From positions 70,470,877 to 70,534,876 of the forward strand of contig OY744608.1 in the NCBI GenBank assembly GCA_963556255.1: DNA of 64,000 nt. Reading direction: 5' to 3'. This document shows, in pieces, positions 37,797 through 51,559 of the stretch. The translations under genes were made by a program, and so were the position numbers. The stretch comes from Allolobophora icterica. Lineage: Eukaryota; Annelida; Clitellata; Crassiclitellata; Lumbricidae. Under the pieces are notes generated by a model, which was not told the origin of the DNA, ran no database searches, and was given only the letters and a program-made list of their open reading frames with translations. Positions within the stretch are counted from its first letter, which is position 1. Each line of letters starts with the position of its first letter.

Positions 37797-38709
37797 TTAA
37801 CTGTCTTTTGGGCCCATCACGCGTCTCTGCGCACTGCAAATGGGGCAGAATCTCTAAAACACAAACAGAAAACAAGAAATAACAAAGGAGTAACAAGAAA
37901 TATGACCAAACGGAATAACAATGATGTAACTTTGTCACCACCACTTCTAAAAGTGGTGATGAGACTAACCACCATTTTTTGGCCCTCTGCTGAAATGTCT
38001 TTTGCAACATCACCGAGTTATTTTGGTTCGAAGTAAGCTCAAGCAACGACAATTGACAGCAGTGTATGCACGCATTTTTAACTATTGCAATGCTCATAAA
38101 TGTTACCTTAATTACTTATTGTTTTATGTTGCATAAAATAGGTGACGTCATACATACTTGTTGAAGTTGACAGTAGGGAAGGGGAGGGGAGGAAGGAGGT
38201 CACTGCCATTTAGTGGGGCAAAGTTATGCTCTGTGTTACACTCTGTGTAATGGGAGAATGGAAACTGGAAGTTTCAACGTTCACTGTTGTTAACACGATT
38301 CTTACCCGATATAACACATGCATCCTTTCAAAGCAACGACGAATTTGCAAACAGAAAAAGGTACTCACGCTTTTTCCCGAAGGAAGACAGTCTTCGTGGA
38401 ATGTGTGATGGCAATAATACACAAGAACTGTACTCGTAAATTTCACATCTACAAACGGATGCAATAGCTTTTAAACAACTTCGCAGAAGACTTTACAAAA
38501 GATGTGATGTAAGTTAGGGTGAAGTAGAATGATGGTCAGGGAATCATTTAACAACAGGCAATGCATGTGTGATTTAGTAATCGTACAGTAACTGTAAACT
38601 CTGCCCATTCGAAAATCCCACAAAATCCTAACATATAAAGAGTAGAAAATTGACTGAAGCTTACTTGGAAAAATTATTCTTTCGTGGCAAATCAAACAAG
38701 TTTGAGATT
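37797..38709 (-). other. VPS41: VPS41 C-terminal RING-H2 (exons 25-27)
   Basis: The zinc ligands lie in the C3H2C3 order C814-C817-C837-H839-H842-C845-C854-C857, spread over three exons of 45, 80 and 57 bases. All eight ligands are present, so the finger should fold. The tail after the last cysteine pair is short (SAQRRVMGPKDS) and lacks the human ILEMKK end. Confidence 0.93.
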
Positions 38710-41700
38710 CTACAACAGATGAGACAAACAATGTCAAAATTTTACTACATTTTATTATAATATCTATGTAATTTAATTACATCTTTATTTTTATTTTATT
38801 TTATTATAACATATTAAAAAACAACCATGTTACAATTAACCTTTTTATAATCGATCCTCATTACTAGATTAATTTTAAATCACTTTTAAAGAATTTACAA
38901 AATGCAGGCGTTCTTAACAAATCTATTTCCTATTCAGAGATCTGCAATACCAGAAAATAATTTATAATCATATCTCAAAAGCAGAATTGCTAACGTGTTT
39001 CTGATTCGTTTGCTACATTTATTCAAATCTTATTTAAAATATTTAATCTCAATCGGTACAACTGAATTTCTCGGGTATTTTTCACTGTAATTAGTAACTT
39101 TTATTGCGCCAGTGTCTAATGCACAAGGCATCAACCGATGGCACACCAAAACCAAGCCGTAATCAGGTCAATATCCAGAAGATCAGTCCATAAGGCAGAG
39201 AGGCAGCCTGTAGTGGATAAGCAATTTGAAAAAGGTAAGTCGTAAGTTATGAAAGAAAAGACATGCGACACACCAGAACAGACAGATCAAGGGAGAGAGA
39301 GATATTGAACAGAAAAAAAACAGATACAGGGACAAACAGACACAGGTATTGAGCAGAATGGACAGATAGAGGATCACTACCTTCAACATGTATTCCTTTC
39401 TTTTGCAGCTTTATCAGCCGTGTAAGAAGGTGGAAACAATCGGCGACCAGGATCTTCTTACATCCCTCTCTCAGTGAAATCTAAATTCCCAGAAAAAAAC
39501 ACTGATTTACAACATTTTAAATAAAAACTTAAACACTACGGTAATTAAAAGGCTGATTTTGTCTCATAACTTTTTGTAAAGGGTAGAGTTCAACTTGACA
39601 AGCAACATGAAACAGAACAGTTTCAAAGCGTATATATCAGAAAACAGTTTCAAAGTGCATATCCTTTGGTGTATTATACAAGTGCTCAGTAAAAAATGAA
39701 TGAATCCTTGGCAACAGTTTCAAAGTGCATATCCCTTACAATCATTTCAAAGTTCATGTCCTGGACAACCATTTCAAAGCACATATCATTGAGAAGACGA
39801 CTCTGAATTTATTACCTGAAGATAATAGTCTTGAAGGATCTTAACCAAAGAGTTTCTCAGACCCGGAATTTCCAGTCCCTGACGTATCTTCTGGATGAGA
39901 ATAATCGGATCCACGTGCGTTCCAATGTTGTTCAAAAGACCAGAAATGAAAGCTGAGCAGAACACACAATTCACGATTTAAACTACAAAACATTCTAAAA
40001 ACCAACATAACTAAACTGTAAACATCTACCTGTAACCACTGATGTAACACTGTAAATGAATGTAAACAAGATTGTTTAAAAAGCCACGCATACACACAAC
40101 AGAAATATCCTAGAACCTTGCATTCATACATATGCAAGTGTGCTCGTAATACTAAAATGTGCCCTACATGAATTAAAAGCTTTAAAAACAGGTAAAAATT
40201 TACTTTAGTTTCCAGTGAATGGGACATAAGGCTCTGTGAAAACAGGAAAAAACTCAGATGTCAAGTCTCTATTTAAATAAAGTCCTATTGGCTTCCGTCA
40301 AATCAACAACGGATTTAGAGAAAATTCCTTAATCTACCGTAGTCCCAACTGTAGCTGCATTTATTACCTGCACCACCTGCCATCAACTAATAAGAAATTT
40401 GTACCAAAACATACATGGTTTCTCAGTGGAATAGTTGATTAGATCCTCCCACAGCTCTTGATCGTCATGTTCTTTGCAGAACTCGATCGCTTTGTTCACG
40501 TCTTTCAATTCGGTCGTGATCAGCTGCAACGCTTGTTTCGTGTTACCCATTCGATCTAAACGAACATCGAATGCAAATCGACCGTAAATAGCAAGAATCA
40601 TAATCGCAATCTCTAAATTTATAAAGCACCACTAGAAAGCTAACCACAGAGCACCAGCTTATGCAGTTCAGTTTCTTTGGGGGCCCGATAGCGCATTGGA
40701 TAACATCTGGCGTAGAGTGCGAGAGGTACAGAGATCGAGTCCCATAGGCGGACATGCTTTGTAGGCTGCAATTTGCGCTGTGTATTGCAGGCTGTCTGTT
40801 CTGTTAGTAGTTAAGGTTTATCACATAACATGTACATGTACAGCGCAGTGCGTTTGCAGGCGCTTAATTAAAGAATAAATATTATTATTATTATTATTTT
40901 TACAGCAATCCTATGCTGCAATTTTTGCATTATTTCAATTATTTAATCATGTCAAGGATGTTATCACATCACACCACTGAGCTCAACCACATTTTTATTA
41001 TTATTATTACACATTTATTAAGCTCCACTATCTAATGACCAAGCATCAGGTGATGGTGAGTGAAGGAATTGCTTAAGGTCCCTACACAGTAACCCTCTCA
41101 GGGGAAGATGATCGAACCCGTAACCAATAACCAATCAGCCAACATTCTACATATTAAAACCGTTTTGTAATTCGTTTGGTGTTTTACCTAAATCAAATTC
41201 TCTCTATATAACAAATGATCTTTTGCAATCCATTTGTAATTTTACACAAACGATATTCTACCAGTTCTGCTTGAAGATAATGAAACCAAGACGCAAGCTA
41301 CAGCACAGAAGCACACAGAGACAAACTACCGAGTAGGAATATCCTCTCCGGGTGGAAGCTTCTTTCCTCGCATTCCTTGAGGGCTTGCTGTAGCGAACAG
41401 TAGTTGCTTGTCTTGAGAAACGGAAGCAGTTTCGGTCGATCGAATTCGGCATACAGCCTGACCTGAAGGCCATGGTAGTCTTTGCCCAGGTGTGGGTCTT
41501 TGTGAAACAGTTGGTCCAGATACTAAAACACGACAAACTGTAGTAACATTGAAAAACATGGCAGTACAACTATCAAGATCTTATAGAATACAGGTCTTGG
41601 CATCCAGTTAGGTGCTTGCTCATTTTACAGCTGCCCCTTAGGGAGTGGAAGGCTGAGTCGACGTATAGGAGCTTACAGGCTGCTTCTTTCAACATCTTAT

Positions 41701-44700
41701 GTTCTTCAAGTGAGAGTGTTACCATTCATCTACCCCCCTACCAAAGATGTGAAACCAAGATGTTCTGTCCTGACTAATTAGTAACTTCTATTGCGCCGGT
41801 GTCTAATGCACAAGGCATCAACTGATGGCACTCCAAAATGAAGCCGTAATCAGGTCAACATCCAGACCACTGTGCTACGACAGAGAGGCAGCTTATGGTG
41901 CATATATGCAATCTGGAAAAGGTAAGTCTTACACTGACAATGAAATGACATCTGCCACTGAGCAGAAATCAAATGAAATGATGGCGAGAAGGGTAACTCG
42001 TTTAATAAATGACAGAATTAAGGAAATTAAAACGGCAGAACAGAAAAGCAACTGACCGTATGAAGATACTTTGGATGTTGTTCCAACTGATGCACAACTT
42101 TAGTTATCTATATGAAACAAACACTCCGTGTATAAACATAAATATTAACATCAACTTCTGGGCTCAAATGTATCATGGATTCAGTGCTAACCTTAGCTTA
42201 CCTTTCTCTTGCTATACTTTTCCCTTAGCTTACCTTTCCTTTAACTTATCTTTCCCTTAGCTAACCTTATTTTTTACCTTAGCTTACCTTTCCCTTAACT
42301 TCACACACTCATTTCCACAATAAAAGAGCTTCCTATGTCCACAAAAAGTTCTTGAGTTTCTAAAACTACTTAACATTACAATGGTCCTAACTAAGCCAAA
42401 AAAACACTCACTGAGTTTCTCAGAGCACCAAAAAATTCACTATGACTAGAAAAGTGCCAAAACACTAGAGATGGTGCCAAAAAGTATGTAAGGCCTGTAA
42501 CGTGCAACAAACATTTACCGACCGGCACTTTGTCCATGTTGTCAAGAAGCATCTTGACCGTTGCGTCTGGATCGAATTCCATCAGAGCGATGATGCGATG
42601 ACTGACGGAATCAAAGAGATTGTGTTGATGGATCAACTCAAAGACATTGCTGTGCTTCAGTCTGATAGAAAAACAACGGAAAGATAGAAGAAAATCTGTC
42701 GCTTCAGCTGGTAATGGTAATGGTAATTGCAAATTCATATAGCACTACTTCAAGAGAGACTCATCAGAGGCATTCCCGACCTAACACAATGAAACCACGA
42801 TTGAACAGAATGGTCTTCAAGCGTTTGCGGAAAAGAGGCAAAGAGAGGCTGAGCAGTTCATGTTGCAGGTTATAAAGTAGCTTGTTCCAGGAGGATGGGC
42901 CGACCACAGCAAAACTTTTGTACTGGACCAAGAAGCAGCTGCAGATGTGAAGTATTAGAGATGTCATACACTTCTAACGAAATTTAGTAAAACTACTAAA
43001 TTGTTTGAACAGAAAGTTAAATAAATGAGCTACATGATGTATATGAATGACTTTAATACAGTCTCAATCATTCTCTTCCCATGTTCCAAAAACGCCTGAA
43101 GTCCATTACAAAAATTTGCTAGTGATAGCACTGACTTGGGTTAGAAGCGCCTCTGAATCGTTGAGTGGCGCTTTATAAAATGTTCGATTACGAATTACAA
43201 CAATTAAAGTAATTTGAATAGAACTGACTGACCGGACATAAATGTAGAGTGCCTTGTCGTATCTCTTGTCATAGGTGTATCTAAAACCAGGGAGTACATG
43301 TTTAAGGTTTGTCACATCTCATACAGGTAAGTATGTACAGACAGAGGTAAGTACAACTAAGTACAGATAAAGGTAAGGAGAGATAAAGGTAAGTACAAGT
43401 ACAGAAAAAGGTAAGTAAGGATAAGGTAAGCACTGCTACAGGTCAGCACTGTTGTTAATTTTAATCTTCTTTGAATGCTAACTTCTGACATTACTCTTAT
43501 GCAACCATTCCAAATGTGTAATGCAAAAACAGTACTTTAAAAATTGAAAAATCTGTATTATTATGATTATTATGCATTTTTTTAAAGGCCAATATCTGAC
43601 AACTGATGGTGCTGATCACTTGTGAGCAAGTCCCTCCACAGTAACCTTCTCAGGGGAGGGGGCTCAAACCCATACTCTCCTTGTTACAAGTTGAGCGCTC
43701 TAACCAATCGGCTACCATGTCCCACAATCAGCTACCATGTCCCGATTTCAACTCCTAAACCAGACAGTTTGCCTGAAATTCAAGTAACAGATAGCAACAA
43801 GTCGACTGCCAAAGTAGAAGAGAAAAGAATTCCTGTGACTCACAGTAAACCTAATGACTCCAGTAGGATTTTGTTATTTCGGTCTCGATCGAGCTTATCC
43901 AAGATGGCGTTGAGGATGACTTCGATGTTGTAGACATCTGGTGGCCAGGTACTTATGAAGTGAAAGAACATCTACGACGAACATCGTATGGTAAGCTAAA
44001 GTAGGCTTAAACGAGGTAACTTGAAGTGAGGTGGACTAAGGTAAGGTTAGATAAGCAAAGGAATTGTACAGTTGAGTAAAATGAGACGAGGTCAGATAAG
44101 GTAAGATTGGGTGAGGCAAGGTAAGGTAAGAGATCATTGCTGCTGCTATTATTACAGGAGCATTATTATGGCTTTATCTTTTTCCTTTTTGTTACTACTA
44201 TTATTTTTATTATTATTAAAGTATTATCAGGCATAATGGTTTTATTACTATTATTAAAATTATTATTTTTAAGGCATTGTGAAGCATTAATAAATTGTTA
44301 TACTTATTTTATAACCAAAGGTGTTATGGACTCGAGAGTTACATAAAATCAGTTGGCAAACAAGATACAATAGCAAATTCTGACATTTATAAGGTACCAT
44401 GGAAATCAACACTAAAGAGCTGCAAAAGAAGGTAAAGTATTGTTTATGAAATCTTGTATTGAGAGGATGTAACAATTTGCCATACTTCGTGATTTGATTC
44501 GAGGAAGTCATTTAGAACCATTTCGTATGTGCTGCGGTTCAACTGTGGATCGCGCGTCGGCATATACTGAGCGATAACCTATCAACAGTTAATCACAGGT
44601 CATAATCAGGTCACAGTCTCTGCAAACAGACAAGTTAATTAAACTAATCTAATTATCAAAATCAATTTAACAGATTCTATTCCTATGAAATCTACACCTA

Positions 44701-47700
44701 AAACTCAATGCGATGTCTGCATGTATGTGTGTGTGTATCTCTGACTCTGTGTGTGTGCGTGCCTGTGTATATCTCTGACTATGATGTATACATGTTGTTC
44801 TGTTGCCAAATAACATGTACATATTCACATACAAGCATACACAAACAAACAAGCATACATATTACACATACACACATACAAACATACACAAACACACATA
44901 CATACGCAGTTTTACGTACATACATACACAAACATTCACAGATGCATATAGAAGCCTACAACTGACCGGAATCTGGTTGGCTTGTGTAAAGATGAGTATG
45001 TAGGTCTCCCACTGGTCCTTGTTCTTGCCGAGGATCTTCTGGCAGAGCTTTCCCGCCTCGTCATACTCTCTCTCCCGCATCAGGAAGTCAAAATATTTCG
45101 TGCCAACACTCTGAACAGGACACATTCCATCAAATGGAATTAGGTTTATTCCTGACGCAAAATTAATTCAATTGAAACACATTGAAAACAACCCCTTATG
45201 AAAATTTAAGCCCTAACTCCATGAAAGGAAAGGAAAGGTAAGAATAATGCTAGATACGAGAAGGAAAGGTAATGTACGGTAATTTAAAGAATGGCTAGGT
45301 AAGGAAAAGAAAGGAAAAGAAAATTAATGTAACGCAAGCTAGTGAAAGGTAAGAAAATGTAACGAAAGGTAATGGCCAAGGTAAGTTAAGAGAGGTAAAT
45401 AAGGAATGGCAACATAAGGTAAGAGATATCATAAGGTAGAATAAGGTGAAAGAAGTTTGCAGTGTAATCAGCACTTACATGAAGTGTGTGTTTCTTCAAG
45501 ATCTTTCCGTGTTCGGCTACAGCGTCCATTGCTAGCTAAACAATTAACAAGTCATTAATTAATAATAATCTGCCAAAGGTCTGTCATCAACTGAGCAACT
45601 CCTCATCTACTTATCACATCTAGAGATTGCTCGATTTAGCCATTAAGCATAAAATATTTCTCATGATAACATGAAACCAGTTTCCAGAAATAGAATAAAA
45701 TCAGTTTCCAAAGACAGTATAAAACCAGTTTGCAAAAAGATTATAAAACCAGTTTCCAAATATAGCACGAAACCAGTTTCTAGTTATAGCGTAAAACCAA
45801 TTTTCTCAAGTTTCCAAAACCAGCTCACTCATCCTCAGTGACCAAGGTAATGTTGGCAATACCTCAGTGAATGAGGCAATGCTGGAAACTCCTCGTTAAA
45901 CTAGTCAATGTTGGCAATTGCTCACCTGAAACATTTCATGTTCTGTTAGCCACGTGACGTGGTCATCTTCATCGCGAAGCTTAGCAACAACAAAGTCCTT
46001 TGGACTGACGATAAAGAACATCGCTTCTTCAATGTTGCATTCTGCAAATGAATAAAACTAAGGTATCACCTACGACGTCATCTACCAACCGTGCTACAAT
46101 ATATGAACCTCCAGAAGCACATCAGTACAGATGTTTGCATTTGCTGTAGGTTAATTCTTCTGCAGATTCATCTGTGCCAGCCCAAAGCCAGGATAAAGCA
46201 GGGGGGTTAGAATCTGCAGATACTAACGGCTGTAAAATAAGTAAGACAAAAGTTGATGAGACATCAGAGAAGCAACGTCTTCGATTCTCAGATAAAGGAT
46301 TGCATGAAAGAATATGTAACATCATGTAACATGTAAAAACATGTAACATATAAGAATATGTAAGAACACGTAACATCATGTAACATCTAAGAACATGTAA
46401 CATGTAAGAATATGTAAGAACATGTAACATATAAGAACATGTAACATCAAGTAAGAACATGTAACATGTAAGAACATGTTACATGCACGAACATGTTACA
46501 TGCAAGAACATGTTACATGTAAGAACATGTTACATGTAAGAACATGTAACACATAAGAATATCTAAATCAAAAGCACATGGTCATCATCCAACGCAACGC
46601 TGTCGTGTACAAGCAGGCAACCAAAAATGACGGAACGATCGAATGAAAGAAGGAACGAATGAACGAAGGAATGAAGGAAGTAAAGAAGGAAGGAATGAAT
46701 AGATTAAGTTAGGAATTGATACCAAGCTGGTAGCTGATGCACTTGTTATCCTGGAATCCTTTGATCGACAGAGCGTCATTCGACAATTCCTCGTCCTCCA
46801 GCATATTGAAGATGCGCAGATGCGGTCGATTAGGAAAGCTCGATCCACCCTTAAAAAAAAAGACACATTAGCCAAACGAAATCAGTCACAACAACGACAC
46901 AGTATAACTGAAATCAGATGATGCCGAGTGACGACACTCGTAAAATACAATTAAGCAGTAATTACAATTAAATAATTGCAGTCAGTTCTTTGTTGCCTTT
47001 CAGGTCTAAACTTCGGACTCATCGCTTTCAACTTGCTTACCTACTGCAGTATCTTTTCCTTGACCAAATACATACAATTAACCAATAACTACAATGAATA
47101 TTTTGACCTGGCCTCTCCAACAGATTATGACTCTTGACAACGATTTCAAGTGACCACCGATTGATGCCTCGTGGCGCATAGAAGTCGCTAGATCAGATTC
47201 CAATTAAACAGAAATTTGACAATGCTCCCATTCCAACAGAAAGAGAAATCCCATCCAACATAAAAAGACTGTAGGACGCTTCTATCTTCGACAACCCAAT
47301 CTATTTTGAAATGTCTGGAGCACCACTGTAATAGAGCAAATATATGTATCGATCAGAACATATCTTACCTGTTAACAAGCGAGGTATTGAAATGGTCTTA
47401 CCTGTTGAACAAACAAGGTAAGTGAATGGTCTTACCTGTTGGGCAGAAGAGATACTTACATATGAATGCACAGAAAAAGTATATGGTCATACCTGTTCAA
47501 AGGGTCTTACCTGTTGCCCAGATGAGGTATATGAATGGTCTCACCTGTTGGGCAAAGGAGGTCTTACCTGTTGAACAAACAAGGTATGTGAATGGTCTTA
47601 CCAGTTGGGCAGAGGAGGTATATGAATGGTCTTACCTGTTGGGCAGAGGAGGTCTGTTCGTCATAGGAGAGGACCAGAAGGTTGTCTCCAAGCGGAGCGA

Positions 47701-50700
47701 CTCCAGAGATCAGAAAATCGAACGTCTTCATGGCAGCTGAAACCCAACAAACCAGACTTCTCATCTTAAAACGTCTAAAGCACCCCATTGCATAATGCCA
47801 CCAGTAACAAACTCACTTTACTTCACACGATTAATGCAAGAAATTTCTCTTAAAAACGTTGTCGTTTGTATTCACTAAAGACAAAATTCGTAACTGCCAA
47901 CACTGAAGACATCTGGCATAAAATACTGGATCGAACAAAGATGGCTGACGAATCACAGTTGTGCAAAATCTCATACACGAAATTCCTTTAGTTTACACCA
48001 GAGACATAAGAATCAGTAGACTGACTGATTTCGAGGCATCTCTGTTGCTGTGGTTCCCTGCCATCGGTTGCACCAGGCGTCACTCGTACAAAACACGCCT
48101 ACAACAAGATATAGATGAATATTTGCCACGGACCGAGAAAGAAAGTTATAAGTACACTAGCTGGTTTACCCGGCGTTGCCCGGGGTTATAAGTTTCATTC
48201 GCTGTAGCGAATAAGCAACAAATTTAGGTATAAGTTTAAATCCGTGTAGCGAATAAGGAAGAAATTTAGGCGACCTGTGTGGGAGACTGCTTCGCAGTCT
48301 TGTGTACGCCTTCTGGCGTACAGCGGAGACTGCTTCGCAGTCTTGTATACGCCTTCTGGCGTCTAGCGACCTTTGCCGTGGACTGAAAGGTTTACCCGGC
48401 GTTGCCCGGGGTTATAAGTTTAAATCCGTGTAGCGAATAAGGAAGAAATTTAGGCGACCTGTGGGGGAGACTGCTTCGCAGTCTTGTGTACGCCTTCTGG
48501 CGTATTGCGACCTCTGCCGTGGACTGACTGCTTCGCAGTCGCCCTCTGGCGACGACTGCTTCGCAGTCGGGGAGACTGCTTTGCAGTCTCCCGTGGACTG
48601 ACTGCTTCGCAGTCGAAGAGGGTGAACCCGGCGTTGGCGGGTTAAAGAAATTACACAATAGTTATTTTTTAATGTTACTTTATTTTAAATTTAACTGTAG
48701 AGCTTGGAGATAAACAACATTAGTTGTCTTCCCATTTGGTGCCAGAAGAAACAGATTGTTACTGGCCCGAACTGGAGAGCAGGCAACGTACAGCGGACGC
48801 CTTCTGGCGTCTAGCGACCTCTGCCGTGGACTGACTGCTTCGCATTCGCCCTCTGGAGGCGACTGGTCCGCAGTCTTGGAGGCCCTTGTGGCGTCTGGCG
48901 ACCTGTGGGGGAGACTGCTTCGCAGTCTTGTATACGCCTTCTGGCGTCTAGCGACCTTTGCCGTGGACTGACTGCTTCGCATTCGCCCTGTGGCGGTGAC
49001 TGCTTTGCAGTCTGTTTGTGTTTGAACCTACCTGTGTTACAATTTTGCTGTAAAACGATTAATTTAGTTCGAAGCGATCGTTATTAAATTCTTTCCGAAA
49101 GTAAACAACGACGCTATGGCCATTATTAATGACGTTGGGGAATACCGGCGCCGGAAATTTCCAAATCTTCCGTACGCGTCCGTGGTGCTATTTTTAGGTA
49201 TAACGTCATTGTGCTATAATTAATTTGTAGTAGGGAGTGGAAATTTCCTATGCCGTGGGGCGAGTTTTTGGCCCTTATCACCATGTTAGCGGTGAAAACT
49301 GGGGACGCGAACCCCTCCACTGGGTGTCCGATGCCGAGGCGGATACAGTAGTGAAGGTTTCGAGTGAAAAGGTGCAAAATTGTAGAAGTTAAGCCCGGTC
49401 AAACAGACAGAGAGACAGACAGAAAGCTGTCTTTATTTATATAGATATGCACCCATTTAAATATGTGTAAGCATGTATGTATGAATCTGCAAGAATGTAT
49501 GTGTAACTGTGTAGTAGTAGAACGAGCACATGGGACCAAGAGCTTCCTTTTGGTCTAGGAGCGAATTGTGAGTGAAGGACTTGCTCAAGGTCCCTACACA
49601 GTAACCGTCTCAGGGAAGGAGGTTCGAACCCGTACTCCCCGCATTACATGGCAAGCACTCCAACCAATTTGCTACCATGTCCCAGAGTATCTACCAGAAC
49701 ACCTGGTTGAGCAGTTATGTAGTCAAAAGCATGGCAAATAACTCAGACTTTCTTCTAAGTCCATCTTTTAGTAGTATACAGCTGAAACCTAATTTTTGTA
49801 ATGGCTTAGTAAAAGTGACCTGACCTCGATAGCTCCGACCTCACCTTAATAGTTTTTCCCCAGCCAATGAAGAGCGTATGTTCATCTTTCCAACACATGT
49901 TACATCGAACATTTTCAGTTCGAATGCTGTCAAACAAAAACACTAAAATCATCTGATTCATCTCACAAAATATGTCATGACGGTGTAGTAGTTAGAGTTC
50001 TTAACTGTCAACCGAGAGGTTGGGGGTTCAAATCCCTGCCTGGACAGAAGTTTGTTTACAGATTTCTGTTCCACCTGCACCCCTAGCCAGCTCAGCTATA
50101 ATGAGAACACTGAGCGTACACTGTTGGTGGGAAGACATGATGGAGAGGGAGAGGACTGGCCACCCCACCTCACATGCCGAGGCTGAGAAAATGAAGTTGC
50201 TCACATTTCATACCCATGGCTGCTTCTCATGTTAGCTTAAGGGACTGCAATTGTTTTTCTTCTTGTTAAGTGCAATTCTGCTCCTATTATTCAAAAACTT
50301 ATATCACCATGCTAACTTATGAATTCACCTCAAAAGAGTGGTAGCTGGACAGAGAGACAAGTCTTCAACTTATCTTATCTTATCTTATATAATTATTTAT
50401 AAAGCGCCTCTCACAGCATAGACTATTCAGAGGCGCTCCCAGCGTGTCAGCCTCGAGGGAAAAGAAAGGTCTTTAAGCAGCGGAGAGAAGAAGGCGAGAT
50501 CCCAAGCAAAATCTTGCTACGGAGAGAGGGGGGCAGGTCATTCCAAAGGGAAGGGCCAAGGATGGCAAACGCACGATGCTGAGCCATCGAAGTCCTTGCA
50601 CGAGGGACAAGCATACAACTGTATGCGAAAGAAGAAGAGAGAGAGTGAAGGGTCCGTCAAAGTGGTAGTGATGAAGCTGAGACCATAAGAAATGGCTCAC

Positions 50701-51470
50701 TCACTCCACCTATCCACCAGTTAGGTGAAAAATAAACAACTCTTGACGAACCTTAGATCATCCCAATTAACGAAGCTGATCCTCTTGCGATTGATCATGT
50801 CATAGACATGCACACCCTGAAGAAGAGATAACACTGGAATGTAACGTAGTAAGAATAACTACACACATACATGTAATGTAAAAAGCCACAAACACAAACA
50901 CTTGTGATACAACGTCACTATTTGATAATAGTGCGCTATTTGATAACTATTACTGTAAAGTGTTGCATTAGAAATGCACTGCTCTATTGTCTATATTTGT
51001 ATATTATATACATGGACAAAACTGGACATTCCTACAATTACTGTAAAAAAATGTAAACTGTACGTATATAATTAGCACATATACCGGGGTACAAACACTG
51101 TAAACAGTTATCATGGCATATATATGTGTGTGTTTGTTTGACAGTGTGCGTGTGTTGTGTGTGTGTGTGTATGTGTACACATATGCTAGTATTAAGAGAT
51201 AACGGAAGCGAGGTCTGACCTGACTATTGGAAAATGCTACGAGAGTTCCCATCCACTTGATACAGCGAATCATACTTTCTCCCGAATAAAGCACAAATGT
51301 CTTATGGCGATTCAGAAATCCCTTCTCGTGTAAGATCAACTGAAATCAATCAATCAATCAGTCAATCAATCAGTTTATTGAACACCGATAACAACCAATA
51401 TTACAGGGGTTTTGTGTACCATTTGCTTTGGCCTTGGCTGAGCTATGACACTATAAATCGTCTTATTATA

Positions 51471-51559
<89 letters not shown>

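Larger units (their letters stand above)
39816..45535 (-). other. VPS41: VPS41 clathrin-heavy-chain-like repeat (exons 14-23)
   Basis: Alpha-helical region with REREYDEAGKLCQKILGKN, YTYDKRYDKALYIYVRLKH, FELIHQHNLFDSV, LLDNMDKVP, KVVHQLEQHPKYLH, YAEFDRPKLLPFLKTS, AIEFCKEHDDQELWEDLI and LLNNIGTHVDP. The 51-base exon 20 (42107-42057) lies among repeats and was found only because exons 19 and 21 lacked the family's KVV-E-LE-P segment. In other VPS41 proteins this region drives self-assembly and HOPS binding. Confidence 0.93.

Noticed and set aside
43844..43859. Alternative donors (gtcatt at 43858, gtttac at 43850) for VPS41 exon 17
   Set aside because: The gtgagt at 43843 is a better donor, has the right phase, and restores the six residues (ESLGLL) that other VPS41 proteins have.
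48260..49020. CRISPR-like array
   Set aside because: Units are palindromes of variable order without uniform spacers, in an animal intron; not a CRISPR.
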